A DNA stretch of 64,000 nt from Luteithermobacter gelatinilyticus (GTDB lineage Bacteria > Pseudomonadota > Alphaproteobacteria > Sphingomonadales > Emcibacteraceae): contig NZ_CP040517.1 of assembly GCF_005849285.1 (NCBI RefSeq), positions 378,501-442,500 of the forward strand, written 5' to 3'. Made by a program: the position numbers and the translations under genes. This document shows positions 44,744-53,856 of the stretch, in pieces (position 1 is the first letter of the stretch; each line of letters starts with the position of its first letter). Below the pieces are notes generated by a model. That model was not told the origin of the DNA, searched no databases, and was given only the letters and a program-made list of their open reading frames with translations.

Positions 44744-45451
44744 ATGGACCGTTTCGAGCAGACCGCCGCCACCGCTGCCTTCTGGGACAATATGTCGTTC
44801 TGGGACAAAGTATTGGAAACCGCGTCCAGCCTGCATTGGGTGGTGGCCATCTTTATCGGGTTTTTGGTGATTTTCCATGTGATTCTGGTGGGGCTGTTGC
44901 CGCTTAATACACGCCAGTGGAAACTGGTGGAATATGTCTGGGTGTCGCTGGCCTTCATTTCCTCGTTGGGTTTTGTGGACGAGGCCCGGCGATATCGGGC
45001 GGAACTGCATCTGAATGAGGTGCGCGGGCAACTGGAGACCAGCCGTCGTGACGTCACTGACTGGTTTGACAGTTACCAGATCTATGCCTGTGAAGAGGCG
45101 GGCGGGGATCTGGACCGGGAAGTGCTTGAGGCGGCCTGCGGCTGGTTCACCGATCGCCAGAAGGACCTCACCCTGTTGCAGATGGAAAACCGTATCGCGC
45201 CGGATCTGCGTCCGACCCTGCTGGCGGGGGCCGATCGGCTGACCCCGTTGCTCAGTCCGGAGAATGTGGCCATCATCACTGACCGTCTTGCCACCTATCA
45301 GGCCCATCGACAGCGGTATCTGGAACTGGTCGAGGCCAGCCGGCGGGGCACCTTGCAGAAAATCCTGATTATGCTGGCGCCCATTCTGTTCTCCGCGGCC
45401 CTGGCACTGAAAATGACCAAGGTGACCGGGGAATACCGGCGGATGCGATGA
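44744..45451 (+). CDS. Membrane protein of unknown function (235 aa)
   Basis: Three hydrophobic segments: VVAIFIGFLVIFHVILVGLL (about residues 32-51), YVWVSLAFISSLGFVD (about 67-82) and ILIMLAPILFSAALALKMT near the C-terminus. Between the second and third lies a roughly 130-residue polar, helical, probably coiled region (RYRAELHLNEVRGQLETSRR) with two cysteines in YACEEAGGDLDREVLEAACG. No family recognised. The ATG has a GGGGAGAGC site. The ATGA overlap with the SNase gene implies co-translation. Confidence 0.75.
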   Translation: MDRFEQTAATAAFWDNMSFWDKVLETASSLHWVVAIFIGFLVIFHVILVGLLPLNTRQWKLVEYVWVSLAFISSLGFVDEARRYRAELHLNEVRGQLETSRRDVTDWFDSYQIYACEEAGGDLDREVLEAACGWFTDRQKDLTLLQMENRIAPDLRPTLLAGADRLTPLLSPENVAIITDRLATYQAHRQRYLELVEASRRGTLQKILIMLAPILFSAALALKMTKVTGEYRRMR

Positions 45452-46287
45452 ACAAGACAAGATGGCGTTTTCCGGTGGTGTTGAACTGTCGCCGCTCCGG
45501 TCTGTGGGCGGGGGTGTTGGGGGTGCTGCTGCTATGGGCCGCTCCAGCTTGGCCGGCGCCCCCTGATTTTCTGGAGGCGCTGGAAAAGGCGGAGCGTCGG
45601 CGGGTGAGCCATGTCATTGACGGTGACACACTGGTTTTGCAAGACGGACGGGAAGTGCGTCTGGTGGGGCTTCAGGCCCCGAAACTGCCGTTGGGACGCA
45701 AGGGGTTCCGGGAATGGCCCTTCGCTCGGGAAGCCAGGGAAACCCTGGAGATGTTGACCCGCGGAGCGTTTGTCACGCTGTATTACGGCGGGCGAAAGGT
45801 GGACCGTTACGGTCGGATCTTGGCGCACCTTGTGCGGGATGACGGTCTGTGGGTGCAGGGGGACATGCTCAGTCGCGGCATGGCCCGGGTCTACAGCTTC
45901 CCGGATAATCGTGCTCTGGTAGCGGAGATGCTGACCCGCGAACGTGCCGCGCGGGCGGCGCGCCGGGGGATCTGGCGGCTGACCTATTATGCCGTCAAGG
46001 ACCATCTGGAAGCGGGACGGTTTCTCAACAGTTTTCAGATTGTTGAAGGCCGGGTGCGCGAGGTCGCTCGTCGGCGCAGCATCACTTATCTGAATTTTGG
46101 CGCGGACTGGCGGCAAGATTTCACGGTGGTGATCCGCGGCCGGGCCCGACGGCTTTTTGAAAAGACGGGCCTTGACCTGGACAATCTGAAAAATAAAAAA
46201 ATCCGTATTCGCGGCTGGTTAAAATATTATAATGGCCCGATGATCGAGGCGACCCACCCGGAACAGATCGAAATTCTGTCCCGGTGA
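45448..46287 (+). CDS. Secreted SNase-like nuclease
   Basis: A 279-residue exported protein. Signal region LWAGVLGVLLLWAAPAWPAP; SNase domain (about residues 50-180) with HVIDGDTLVLQDGREVRLVG (calcium-binding Asp, catalytic Arg) and VDRYGRILAHLV (second catalytic Arg). The C-terminal 85 residues resemble an OB-fold extension (GRVREVARRRSITYLNFGAD ... IRIRGWLKYYNGPMIEATHP). It probably degrades nucleic acids in the periplasm or outside, although the second Arg and metal site should be tested. It overlaps the membrane-protein gene and precedes the M48 protease gene by 32 bp. Confidence 0.88.
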   Translation: MNKTRWRFPVVLNCRRSGLWAGVLGVLLLWAAPAWPAPPDFLEALEKAERRRVSHVIDGDTLVLQDGREVRLVGLQAPKLPLGRKGFREWPFAREARETLEMLTRGAFVTLYYGGRKVDRYGRILAHLVRDDGLWVQGDMLSRGMARVYSFPDNRALVAEMLTRERAARAARRGIWRLTYYAVKDHLEAGRFLNSFQIVEGRVREVARRRSITYLNFGADWRQDFTVVIRGRARRLFEKTGLDLDNLKNKKIRIRGWLKYYNGPMIEATHPEQIEILSR

Positions 46288-46319
46288 GGGGGCGGAAACT
46301 ACAGACACAGGGGAATGTC

Positions 46320-47840
46320 ATGTCACACGTATCCTTTTCTTTCCTGGCACAACCTCTCAGATCGGGGAAAAGGCTTCTGTTTGCCGGGGTGCTGGCGCTG
46401 GCCCTGCCGGCCTGTACCACCCTTAATCCGGCTACGGGCAAGTCCGAATTCACGCCCTTTATGAGCCCGGCCCAGGAAAAAAAGATCGGTGCGGAAAACC
46501 ATCCGGCGGTGCTGGCGGAACATGGCGGCGTATATGATGATCCTGAGCTTGGCGGTTATGTGGCGAGTGTGGGCGGACGGTTAGTGGCGGCATCGGAAAT
46601 GCCGGACGAACCGTTTACCTTTACCGTGCTGAACTCGCCGCTGGTGAACGCCTTTGCCTTGCCGGGCGGCTATATCTATGTGACCCGCGGCATTTTGGCG
46701 CTGTTTAATGACGAAGCGGAAATGGCGTCAGTGCTGGGCCATGAAATCGGCCATGTTACTGCCCGCCACACCGCCAAACGCTACAATCAGCAGATGTTTG
46801 CCGGCCTGCTCGGCGCCGGCATCGGCATTTTTGCCAAAAATGAGCAGGTGGGGCAATTGTTCAATTATGGCTCGCAGCTCTATTTGCTGAGTTATTCCCG
46901 GGACCAGGAATATCAGTCCGACGAATTGGGCGTGCGTTATACCAGCCGGGCCGGCATGAACCCGTATGGCGCGCCGGATATGCTGCGGGCGTTACAGGCG
47001 GAAACCGAATTGCAGGATCTGATTTCCAACCGCACGGGAGAAAGCCGGCCGCCGGAATTTTTCTCCACCCACCCTAATACCCAGGAGCGGGCCCAGCGGG
47101 CGCGGGCCGCCGCCCGGGCGACGGGCCTGGCTCCGCAATCCCGGCCTCGCCATCGGGACCGGTATTTGGCGGCTATTGACGGCATGATCTATGGTGATGA
47201 CCCCAAACAGGGACTGATCCGGGGTCGGACCTTCTGGCATGGGGAACTGCGGTTCACGTTCGAGGCGCCGGAACATTACCGTCTGATCAACAGCTCCGAA
47301 GCAGTGCTGATTCAGGGCACCGGTCCGGCCCAGGGCAGTGTGGCCCTGTTTGCCGGCGGGCCGCTGAAAAACCGCTCTCTCAGCAGCTATCTGGCCGCGC
47401 TGTGGAAGGATCTGGGTGCTGATCAGCCACTGCAGGGATTGCAGGAAACCCGAGTGGGCGGGATGCCGGCGCTTACCGGCTGGGCCCGGGGCAGCATGCA
47501 AAATACGCCGGTCATTGTGCGCCTGATGGCCATTCGCTATTCCACCGAACAGGCCTATCATTTCCTGATGATCATTCCGGAAAACCTGTATGAGGCGCAG
47601 GAACAGGGACTACGGCGCATGACCTACAGTTTCCGCAAACTCAGTGCTACGGAGGCCGGAAAATACAAACCCCGGCGCATCAAGATCGTCACCGTACAGC
47701 AAGGCGACACGGCGCACAGCCTGTCCCGGCGCATGGCGTTTGAGGACTATCGGCTGGAACGATTCCTGGTGCTCAACGGGTTGGACAGGACTACGAAACT
47801 CAGGGCGGGTCAGAAGGTCAAACTGATTGTGGAGGAGTAA
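46320..47840 (+). CDS. M48-family metalloprotease lipoprotein with LysM domain
   Basis: A 506-residue periplasmic protease. The lipobox LALPACTT gives a lipoprotein signal. The M48 core has ASVLGHEIGHVTARHTAKRY (HExxH zinc site) and QEYQSDELGVRYTSRAGMN (third ligand Glu). After a central domain (about residues 290-450) comes a C-terminal LysM-type module (VQQGDTAHSLSRRM, LNGLDRTTKLRAGQKVKLIV), expected to bind peptidoglycan. The combination resembles BepA-like envelope-quality proteases but with LysM in place of TPR. AGGGGA precedes the ATG. Confidence 0.92.
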   Translation: MSHVSFSFLAQPLRSGKRLLFAGVLALALPACTTLNPATGKSEFTPFMSPAQEKKIGAENHPAVLAEHGGVYDDPELGGYVASVGGRLVAASEMPDEPFTFTVLNSPLVNAFALPGGYIYVTRGILALFNDEAEMASVLGHEIGHVTARHTAKRYNQQMFAGLLGAGIGIFAKNEQVGQLFNYGSQLYLLSYSRDQEYQSDELGVRYTSRAGMNPYGAPDMLRALQAETELQDLISNRTGESRPPEFFSTHPNTQERAQRARAAARATGLAPQSRPRHRDRYLAAIDGMIYGDDPKQGLIRGRTFWHGELRFTFEAPEHYRLINSSEAVLIQGTGPAQGSVALFAGGPLKNRSLSSYLAALWKDLGADQPLQGLQETRVGGMPALTGWARGSMQNTPVIVRLMAIRYSTEQAYHFLMIIPENLYEAQEQGLRRMTYSFRKLSATEAGKYKPRRIKIVTVQQGDTAHSLSRRMAFEDYRLERFLVLNGLDRTTKLRAGQKVKLIVEE

Positions 47841-48014
47841 CGTTTTTCCGGATTTCTGATCTTGTGTGAGTCCGATTGCTTCTTCCCGGCTTTTCTTGGC
47901 TTCCTTGCGGCGTGAAGTGTCCTGATTTCGGGAGAACTTCATGCCGGCAGGGAAAAAATCGTGAAAAATTGCACTTCATTATTTTCAAACAGGTCATTTT
48001 AGCGTATAGCTCCT

Positions 48015-48040
48015 GTTAAGAATGATTATGAAAACTATTT
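48015..48040. promoter_or_regulatory. Candidate iron-responsive site before feoA
   Basis: TTAAGAATGATTATGAAAAC lies about 20 bp before feoA and partly resembles the AT-rich Fur-type GATAATGAT repeats. The match is weak, and alphaproteobacteria also use Irr and RirA, so the assignment is tentative. Confidence 0.3.
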
Positions 48041-48050
48041 GTAAGCCGTT

Positions 48051-48350
48051 ATGAAAAAATACCTGAGCGAACTTTCCATAGGGGATATGGCAAAAATCAG
48101 CGGCTTTGATGCCGATCGTTGCAGCGACCGGGATTTTGCCCGTGACCTGGAAGACCGTCTTCTGGAAATCGGTTTTGAGGAAGGTCTGAAGGTGGAAGTG
48201 TTGCATGAGGGTCCTGTCGGCCGGGATCCCATGGCCGTGCGGGTTGGGAACATGACTGTGGGTCTTAGGCGTATCGAAGCCGATGCCGTGTGTATTCACG
48301 AAGAGGACCAGCAGGAAAGTCACGGGAATGAAGCCGCCGCGGCGGAATGA
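48051..48350 (+). CDS. feoA: Ferrous iron transport protein A
   Basis: A 99-residue SH3-like cytoplasmic partner of FeoB. It starts MKKYLSELSIGDMAKISGFD and shows the family core LEIGFEEGLKVEVLHEGPVG, then DPMAVRVGNMTVGLRRIEAD. Its stop is 10 bp before feoB, so both are co-transcribed. FeoA is thought to regulate FeoB activity or complex formation. Confidence 0.95.
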   Translation: MKKYLSELSIGDMAKISGFDADRCSDRDFARDLEDRLLEIGFEEGLKVEVLHEGPVGRDPMAVRVGNMTVGLRRIEADAVCIHEEDQQESHGNEAAAAE

Positions 48351-48359
48351 GAGTTTTTG

Positions 48360-50228
48360 ATGAGTGATCTGCATATCGCGTTGGTGGGGACCCCCAATTG
48401 TGGGAAAAGTTCGCTGTTCAACATGCTGACTGGCAGTCGCCAGAAAGTGGCCAATTACCCTGGTGTGACGGTGGAACGCCGCAGCGGACACTATCAGACC
48501 AGCACCGGTCGGCAGGTGCATCTGGTCGATTTGCCAGGGATATACAGCCTCAAGGATCGCACCCTTGATGAACGGATCACCCGTCAGGTCGTCACTGGGG
48601 CACATCCCCATGAACCACGCCCGGACATTCTGTTGTGTGTGGCGGATTCAACCAATCTGCGGGTTCATCTCAGGCTTGTCCTGGAACTCAGGGCGCTGGG
48701 GCTGCCGCTTATTCTGGCGCTTAATATGGCGGATCTTGCGGAACGGGACGGGATTCGTATCGACCTGGACAGGCTTTCCCGGGAGCTGGGCGTGCCGGTC
48801 ATTTCCACCGTAGCCGTTCGCCAATCCGGTATGACCGGTCTGAAGAAATTGCTGGATCGGGATCTTCACGACCTGACACGAAAGCAGGCACCTGCGGGAG
48901 AAGGTATCCGCAAGGAACAGCATCTATCCACCCGCGACCTTCAAAAAATGGCCCGCAAACTGGCCAACAGGATTCTGATCGCCGAAGGGCATCAGCACCG
49001 AATCACCCGGCAGCTTGACCAGGTTATTCTGCATCCCGTGGTCGGCCCGTTTGTACTGTTTGGTTTGTTGTTTGTCATGTTCCAGGCTGTTTTCAGTTGG
49101 GCCGAGGCGCCGATGGCGTGGATTGACGGTTCCATCGTCTGGTTGCAGGACCGCCTGGTGGCATTCCTCCCGGAAAGCTGGTTTCTCAGCCTGCTTAATG
49201 ACGGTATTCTCGCCGGAGTGGGCAGCGTCATTGTGTTTCTGCCGCAGATTCTGATTCTGTTTACCTTCATTTTGATTATGGAGGCAACGGGGTATATGGC
49301 CCGGGCCGCTTTTCTCATGGACCGCCTAATGGCCAAGGTCGGCCTTAACGGGCGCGCTTTCATCCCGCTGATCAGCAGTTTTGCCTGCGCCATCCCGGGG
49401 GTCATGGCGACCCGCACCATTGAAAACGCCCGGGACCGGATGACCACCATCATGATTGCCCCGTTGATGACCTGTTCCGCCCGGTTGCCGGTCTATACCC
49501 TGATCATTGCCGCTTTCATTCCCAATAAAACGGTCTGGGGGGGTATGGGCTTGCAAGGGCTTGTAATGTTCGGGCTTTATCTTTCCGGGGTGGTGAGCGC
49601 GCTAATTGTTGCCGCCGTTATGAAAATGACTCTCACCAAAGGCGTGGCTCAGCCATTTCTGATGGAATTGCCGAAATATCAGTTGCCCAGGCTGAAAAAT
49701 TTGTTGATCGACCTGATGGAACGGGCCCGGATTTTTCTGCGCCGGGCCGGCACTATTATTTTGAGCACCACCATTATTCTCTGGGGTCTGGCAAGCTATC
49801 CCAAAGCTCCCAAAGACGCTACTGATCCGGAAATCTATTACAGTTTTGCCGGCATGCTGGGCAAAATATTGCAGCATATTTTTGCCCCGTTGGGATTTAA
49901 CTGGGAAATCACCGTTGCGCTGATCCCGGGCATGGCCGCGCGGGAAGTGGCGGTGGCGGCGCTGGGCACCGTTTATTCCCTCAGCGGGGATGAAGACAAG
50001 GTGGCCGATAGTTTGGTGAATGTGTTGCAGGGTAGCTGGCCGTTGCCTACGGCGCTGGCGTTTCTGGCCTGGTATGTTTTTGCGCCGCAATGCTTGTCTA
50101 CCATCGCTGTGGTGCGTCGGGAAACCAACAGCTGGCGCTGGACTGGTTTTATGGTCGCTTATCTGTTTGCTCTGGCTTACCTTGCCGCCTGGGCCGTCAA
50201 CAGCATTGCCCGTGCGGTTATAGGCTGA
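48360..50228 (+). CDS. feoB: Ferrous iron transporter B
   Basis: A 622-residue inner-membrane Fe(II) transporter with an N-terminal G domain: VGTPNCGKSSLFNMLTG (G1), DLPGIYSL (G3), LNMADLAE (G4). The membrane part follows with helices and the conserved Gate motifs ISSFACAIPGVMATRTIENA and PGMAAREVAVAALGTVYSLS. It is shorter than the E. coli protein (773) because of a compact C-terminus. ATG 48360 is chosen over an in-frame TTG one codon upstream. Its end overlaps the convergent LplT-like gene by 11 bp. Confidence 0.96.
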   Translation: MSDLHIALVGTPNCGKSSLFNMLTGSRQKVANYPGVTVERRSGHYQTSTGRQVHLVDLPGIYSLKDRTLDERITRQVVTGAHPHEPRPDILLCVADSTNLRVHLRLVLELRALGLPLILALNMADLAERDGIRIDLDRLSRELGVPVISTVAVRQSGMTGLKKLLDRDLHDLTRKQAPAGEGIRKEQHLSTRDLQKMARKLANRILIAEGHQHRITRQLDQVILHPVVGPFVLFGLLFVMFQAVFSWAEAPMAWIDGSIVWLQDRLVAFLPESWFLSLLNDGILAGVGSVIVFLPQILILFTFILIMEATGYMARAAFLMDRLMAKVGLNGRAFIPLISSFACAIPGVMATRTIENARDRMTTIMIAPLMTCSARLPVYTLIIAAFIPNKTVWGGMGLQGLVMFGLYLSGVVSALIVAAVMKMTLTKGVAQPFLMELPKYQLPRLKNLLIDLMERARIFLRRAGTIILSTTIILWGLASYPKAPKDATDPEIYYSFAGMLGKILQHIFAPLGFNWEITVALIPGMAAREVAVAALGTVYSLSGDEDKVADSLVNVLQGSWPLPTALAFLAWYVFAPQCLSTIAVVRRETNSWRWTGFMVAYLFALAYLAAWAVNSIARAVIG

Positions 50229-51510
50229 TGGCCCGGAAGCTGTGGTGAAGCCCCAGCGCCACCAGAAAAGTGCCGCCGCCCAGGACCAGGAAAATTTCGG
50301 GGATGGAAAGGCCCCAATGCAGCAGGGTCATGACCAACAGGGCGGACAGCACCATCAGAAATGCATTCATAATGTTGTTTGCAGCCACCATGCGGGCGCG
50401 CCGGGCCGGATCGCTTCTTTCCTGCAATAAGGCATAAAGCGGCACGATATAAAGGCCGCCGAAAATGGCGATCAGGCTGCAATCCAGCAAGATGCGCCAG
50501 TTCCGGCCTTCCCGCACAAATGTTTCAAGTGATTGGGGAATGGCGCCTGCGGCGGCGGGGCCTGGGGGGCTGGCCAGATACAAATCGGCGCAGAAGACCG
50601 CCATGCCCATAGCGGCGGCGGCCACATAACGGGGGGAAATATTCCCTTTCAGCAGCTTGTTGCATAACAGCGATCCCAGCGCAATGCCGATGGAAAAGGC
50701 GCACAGCAGCAGGGTGACCGCCTGTTCGTCACCATTCAAGATGTTTTTGGTATAGGCCGGAAACTGGGACAGGAATGTCGCGCCCAGAAACCAGAACCAG
50801 GAAATGCCCAGAATTGACAGAAAAACCGGTCGATTATAGCTGGCGCTGCGGACAATCGCATAACTTTCTGAAAAGATATTCGGATTGATCCGCAAGTGCG
50901 GTGCTGCTGCCCGGGCCCGGGGCATGGCCAGGCTGCTAAGGAAGCCGCCGGCGGCCACCGCAATACTCATTACGGAGACAAGGGGTCGGCCGCTTTCCCC
51001 AAGAATTAAAAGCCCCCCGGCGATGGTTCCCAGAAGAATGGCCAGAAAAGTACTGCCTTCCACCAGGCCGTTCCCGGCAATCAGTTCATCCTCTGCCAGA
51101 TGATCGGGCAGGATGCCGTATTTCAAGGGACCGAAAAAGGCGGACTGGCTGCCCATCAGAAAAAGAGTGGCCATCAGCAGATAAAAACTTTCCAGCCAGA
51201 AGCCCAGCCCCGCCAGGATCATCAGCAGGATTTCCACAAACTTGATACGCCGGATCAGTCCGGTTTTTTCATATTTGTCGGCCAGTTGCCCAGCAAAGGC
51301 GGAAAACAGGAAAAATGGCAGGATGAACACGCCCGCCGCCGCTGTGACCACCAGGCGCACATCACTGCCCACCTTGTCCGCCAAATCATAGGTGAGCAGA
51401 ATGACAAGGGCGTTCTTGAAGACATTATCGTTAAACGCCCCCATGAACTGGGTCAGAAACAGGGGAAGAAAACGGCGGCGTTTGAGCAAATAAAACTGAT
51501 CTTCCGACAT
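50218..51510 (-). CDS. MFS transporter, LplT-like
   Basis: A 430-residue permease with about 12 hydrophobic helices. RRRFLPLFLTQFMGAFNDNV, FSAFAGQLADKYEKTGLIRR and FFGPLKYGILPDHLAEDELI match the lysophospholipid transporter LplT family, whose members flip lysophospholipids inward for repair by an acyltransferase. The Aas acyltransferase often linked or fused to it is not in the window. AAGGGAA precedes the ATG. Convergent with feoB. Confidence 0.9.
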   Translation of the reverse strand: MSEDQFYLLKRRRFLPLFLTQFMGAFNDNVFKNALVILLTYDLADKVGSDVRLVVTAAAGVFILPFFLFSAFAGQLADKYEKTGLIRRIKFVEILLMILAGLGFWLESFYLLMATLFLMGSQSAFFGPLKYGILPDHLAEDELIAGNGLVEGSTFLAILLGTIAGGLLILGESGRPLVSVMSIAVAAGGFLSSLAMPRARAAAPHLRINPNIFSESYAIVRSASYNRPVFLSILGISWFWFLGATFLSQFPAYTKNILNGDEQAVTLLLCAFSIGIALGSLLCNKLLKGNISPRYVAAAAMGMAVFCADLYLASPPGPAAAGAIPQSLETFVREGRNWRILLDCSLIAIFGGLYIVPLYALLQERSDPARRARMVAANNIMNAFLMVLSALLVMTLLHWGLSIPEIFLVLGGGTFLVALGLHHSFRAISL

Positions 51511-52031
51511 GCCGTTCCCTTTTTCCCTGTTTTTACCGTATTTCGGTCTGATGTTTTCTTTAAGGATGAAGTGTTATGAGAGGGAGGCGAAGCAGTCTGG
51601 CCCGCGTTCCCGGCTATATATGGCTTTGCATTATATGCATGATCCAGCCGGTAGCGTAAAATAAATAAAAAGAATCACCCTGCCGGGATATGCCGGCAGA
51701 CCTCTGAATAGCCGAGAATGGCTTATGTCGGGACGGTTTTGCGCCGAGAAAGGCATTGTCGTTTTTTTTCTTTACCTGATACGGCGTTAGGGCTATAAGC
51801 AGGCAAATAATTTTATATATTAAATAATTTCCATTCAAACAGTCGTTTGAATTTGGCGTAGGGATCATATATAAAGGCTCAGTTTCGATTGACAGCTCTG
51901 ATGATCGCAGGTTACCTTCCAGTAACTTTTGCCTGTTTTTGCATTGCAAAAGATTTTTCGGATCACACATTGCGCAGATCAGAAGATCATAGTAGTTTCA
52001 TTTTTGGAATGATTGAGGGAGAGCAAATTCG
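51511..52031. other. Intergenic region upstream of etfB
   Basis: About 520 bp without a supported gene; a 118-codon minus-strand frame (51614-51970) has no recognisable motif or RBS. It contains a CTGCCGG-GATAT-GCCGGCAG hairpin near 51680, AT-rich DNA at 51800-51845 and the palindrome at 51937-51951 in the likely etf promoter. Confidence 0.55.
51937..51951. promoter_or_regulatory. Perfect palindrome TTTTGCATTGCAAAA upstream of etfB
   Basis: A 15-bp perfect palindrome (7-bp arms, one central base), 81 bp before the etfB start. The arrangement suggests an operator for a dimeric regulator of fatty-acid or acyl-CoA metabolism; the protein is unknown. Confidence 0.5.
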
Positions 52032-52781
52032 ATGAAGATCCTTGTCCCCGTAAAAAGGGTAATTGATTACAATGTGAAGGTTCGCGTAAAGGCGGACGAA
52101 AGCGGCGTCGAACTGGCGAATGTGAAAATGTCCATGAACCCGTTTGACGAGATCGCGGTGGAAGAAGCCATTCGTCTGAAAGAAGCGGGCAAAGCGGAAG
52201 AGATTGTGGCCGTATCCATCGGCCCCGCTCAGGCCCAGGAAACGCTGCGCACAGCGCTTGCCATGGGGGCGGATCGAGCTATTCTGGTTAAAACCGATGA
52301 GGTGGTGGAGCCGCTGGCCGTGGCAAAAATCCTTAAAGGCGTTGTGGCCGAAGAAAACCCGGATCTGGTCATTATGGGCAAACAGGCCATTGACGATGAC
52401 TGTAACCAGACCGGCCAGATGCTGGCGGCGCTGCTGGGCTGGCCGCAGGGCACCTTCGCCTCCAAGGTGGATCTGGGCGAAGGCACCGTAGACGTGACCC
52501 GGGAAATTGACGGCGGTCTTGAAACCGTCAAACTCAACATGCCGGCCGTGATTACCACCGATCTGCGCCTCAATGAACCCCGTTATGCCTCCCTGCCCAA
52601 TATCATGAAGGCGAAACGCAAACCTCTTGATGAAAAAAGCCCCGCGGATTACGGGGTGGAGACCGCCCCGCGTCTGGTCACGCTGAAGGTTGCGGAGCCG
52701 CCCAAGCGTCAGGCCGGAATCAAGGTGGAAAGCGTCGAGGAACTGGTCGACAAACTGCGTAATGAAGCGGGAGTACTCTGA
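52032..52781 (+). CDS. etfB: Electron transfer flavoprotein subunit beta
   Basis: A 249-residue subunit starting [20 protein letters not shown]. The ETF beta signature is present as [20 protein letters not shown], and [20 protein letters not shown] belongs to the AMP-binding region. With EtfA it carries electrons from acyl-CoA dehydrogenases (such as the one in the valine operon) to ETF-ubiquinone oxidoreductase. Two bases separate its stop from etfA. Confidence 0.97.
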   Translation: MKILVPVKRVIDYNVKVRVKADESGVELANVKMSMNPFDEIAVEEAIRLKEAGKAEEIVAVSIGPAQAQETLRTALAMGADRAILVKTDEVVEPLAVAKILKGVVAEENPDLVIMGKQAIDDDCNQTGQMLAALLGWPQGTFASKVDLGEGTVDVTREIDGGLETVKLNMPAVITTDLRLNEPRYASLPNIMKAKRKPLDEKSPADYGVETAPRLVTLKVAEPPKRQAGIKVESVEELVDKLRNEAGVL

Positions 52782-52783
52782 AC

Positions 52784-53716
52784 ATGACAGCCTTAGTAAT
52801 AGCCGATCACGATAACACCGTACTTAAGGACAGCACGCTGAATACAATCACCGCCGCTGCCAAACTGGGCGGTGATGTTCATGTCCTTGTCGCCGGATCC
52901 AACTGTGCTGCCGTGGCCGAGGCTGCTGCCAAGGTTGAGGGCGTGACCAAGGTGCTGGTGGCGGATGCTCCCGATTATGAACATCCGCTGGCCGAGGTTT
53001 TGGCGCCGCTGGTGGTCAGGTTGGCGGACGGTTATGACGCCATTCTGGCGGCGGCCACCACCACCGGCAAGAACTTCATGCCGCGGGTGGCTGCGCTGCT
53101 GGATGTGGCTCAGATTTCTGACATTATCGCGGTGGAAAGCCCGGACACGTTCCAGCGGCCCATCTATGCCGGTAACGCCATTGCCACGGTGCAGAGCAAG
53201 GACGCCAAGAAGGTGATCACCGTTCGGACCACCGCCTTTCCGGCAGCTCCCGCCGAAGGCGGTTCCGCCTCCATTGAAAATGTGGAACCGGCTGAGAATC
53301 CGGGACTGTCCAGCTTTGTCGGGCAGGAACTGAGCAAATCCGAGCGGCCCGAACTGACCAGCGCCAAAATCATTATTTCCGGTGGGCGCGGCATGGGCAG
53401 CGGGGAGAACTTCGCCCTGATTGAAGCCGTGGCAGACAAGTTGGGTGCGGCCATTGGCGCGTCACGTGCGGCTGTGGATGCGGGGTTTGTACCCAATGAT
53501 TACCAGGTGGGCCAGACCGGCAAGATTGTGGCGCCGGAACTGTATATCGCCGTGGGAATTTCCGGGGCCATTCAGCATTTGGCTGGCATGAAAGACTCGA
53601 AAGTGATTGTGGCCATCAACAAGGATGAGGAAGCGCCGATTTTCCAGGTAGCTGATTATGGCTTGGTCGCAGATCTGTTCCAGGCTCTGCCGGAACTGGA
53701 AAAAGCCCTTTCTTAG
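52784..53716 (+). CDS. etfA: Electron transfer flavoprotein subunit alpha
   Basis: A 310-residue subunit with the FAD-binding C-terminal domain: [40 protein letters not shown] and [20 protein letters not shown], then the signature [25 protein letters not shown] lies about 14 nt before the ATG. Operon with etfB and probably with the 3-hydroxybutyryl-CoA dehydrogenase gene, although a strong hairpin lies between. Confidence 0.97.
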   Translation: MTALVIADHDNTVLKDSTLNTITAAAKLGGDVHVLVAGSNCAAVAEAAAKVEGVTKVLVADAPDYEHPLAEVLAPLVVRLADGYDAILAAATTTGKNFMPRVAALLDVAQISDIIAVESPDTFQRPIYAGNAIATVQSKDAKKVITVRTTAFPAAPAEGGSASIENVEPAENPGLSSFVGQELSKSERPELTSAKIIISGGRGMGSGENFALIEAVADKLGAAIGASRAAVDAGFVPNDYQVGQTGKIVAPELYIAVGISGAIQHLAGMKDSKVIVAINKDEEAPIFQVADYGLVADLFQALPELEKALS

Positions 53717-53724
53717 AGCTTTTT

Positions 53725-53764
53725 TTAAGGCTCCCCTCTTTACAGGGGGGGAGGGGAGTCTTAA
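53725..53764. terminator. Strong hairpin after etfA
   Basis: TTAAG.CTCCCCTC and GAGGGGAG.CTTAA form a 13-bp stem with one mismatch. No T tract follows, so it may stabilise the etf mRNA 3' end or attenuate transcription into the next gene rather than stop it fully. Confidence 0.5.
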
Positions 53765-53856
53765 ACATAAAATATTAGCTATAGCTATTGCCTTCTTAAA
53801 ATAAGGGATAGCCAGTAACAGTAACTAACCGCCACAAAATAAGTGAGAAACCGGAA

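Noticed and set aside
48015-48040. Confident Fur box before feoA
   Set aside because: Too few matches to the consensus; kept only as a low-confidence regulatory candidate.
51614-51970. 118-codon minus-strand open frame upstream of etfB
   Set aside because: No recognisable motif, no RBS, AT-rich composition with stretches that look like promoter DNA; not called as a gene.
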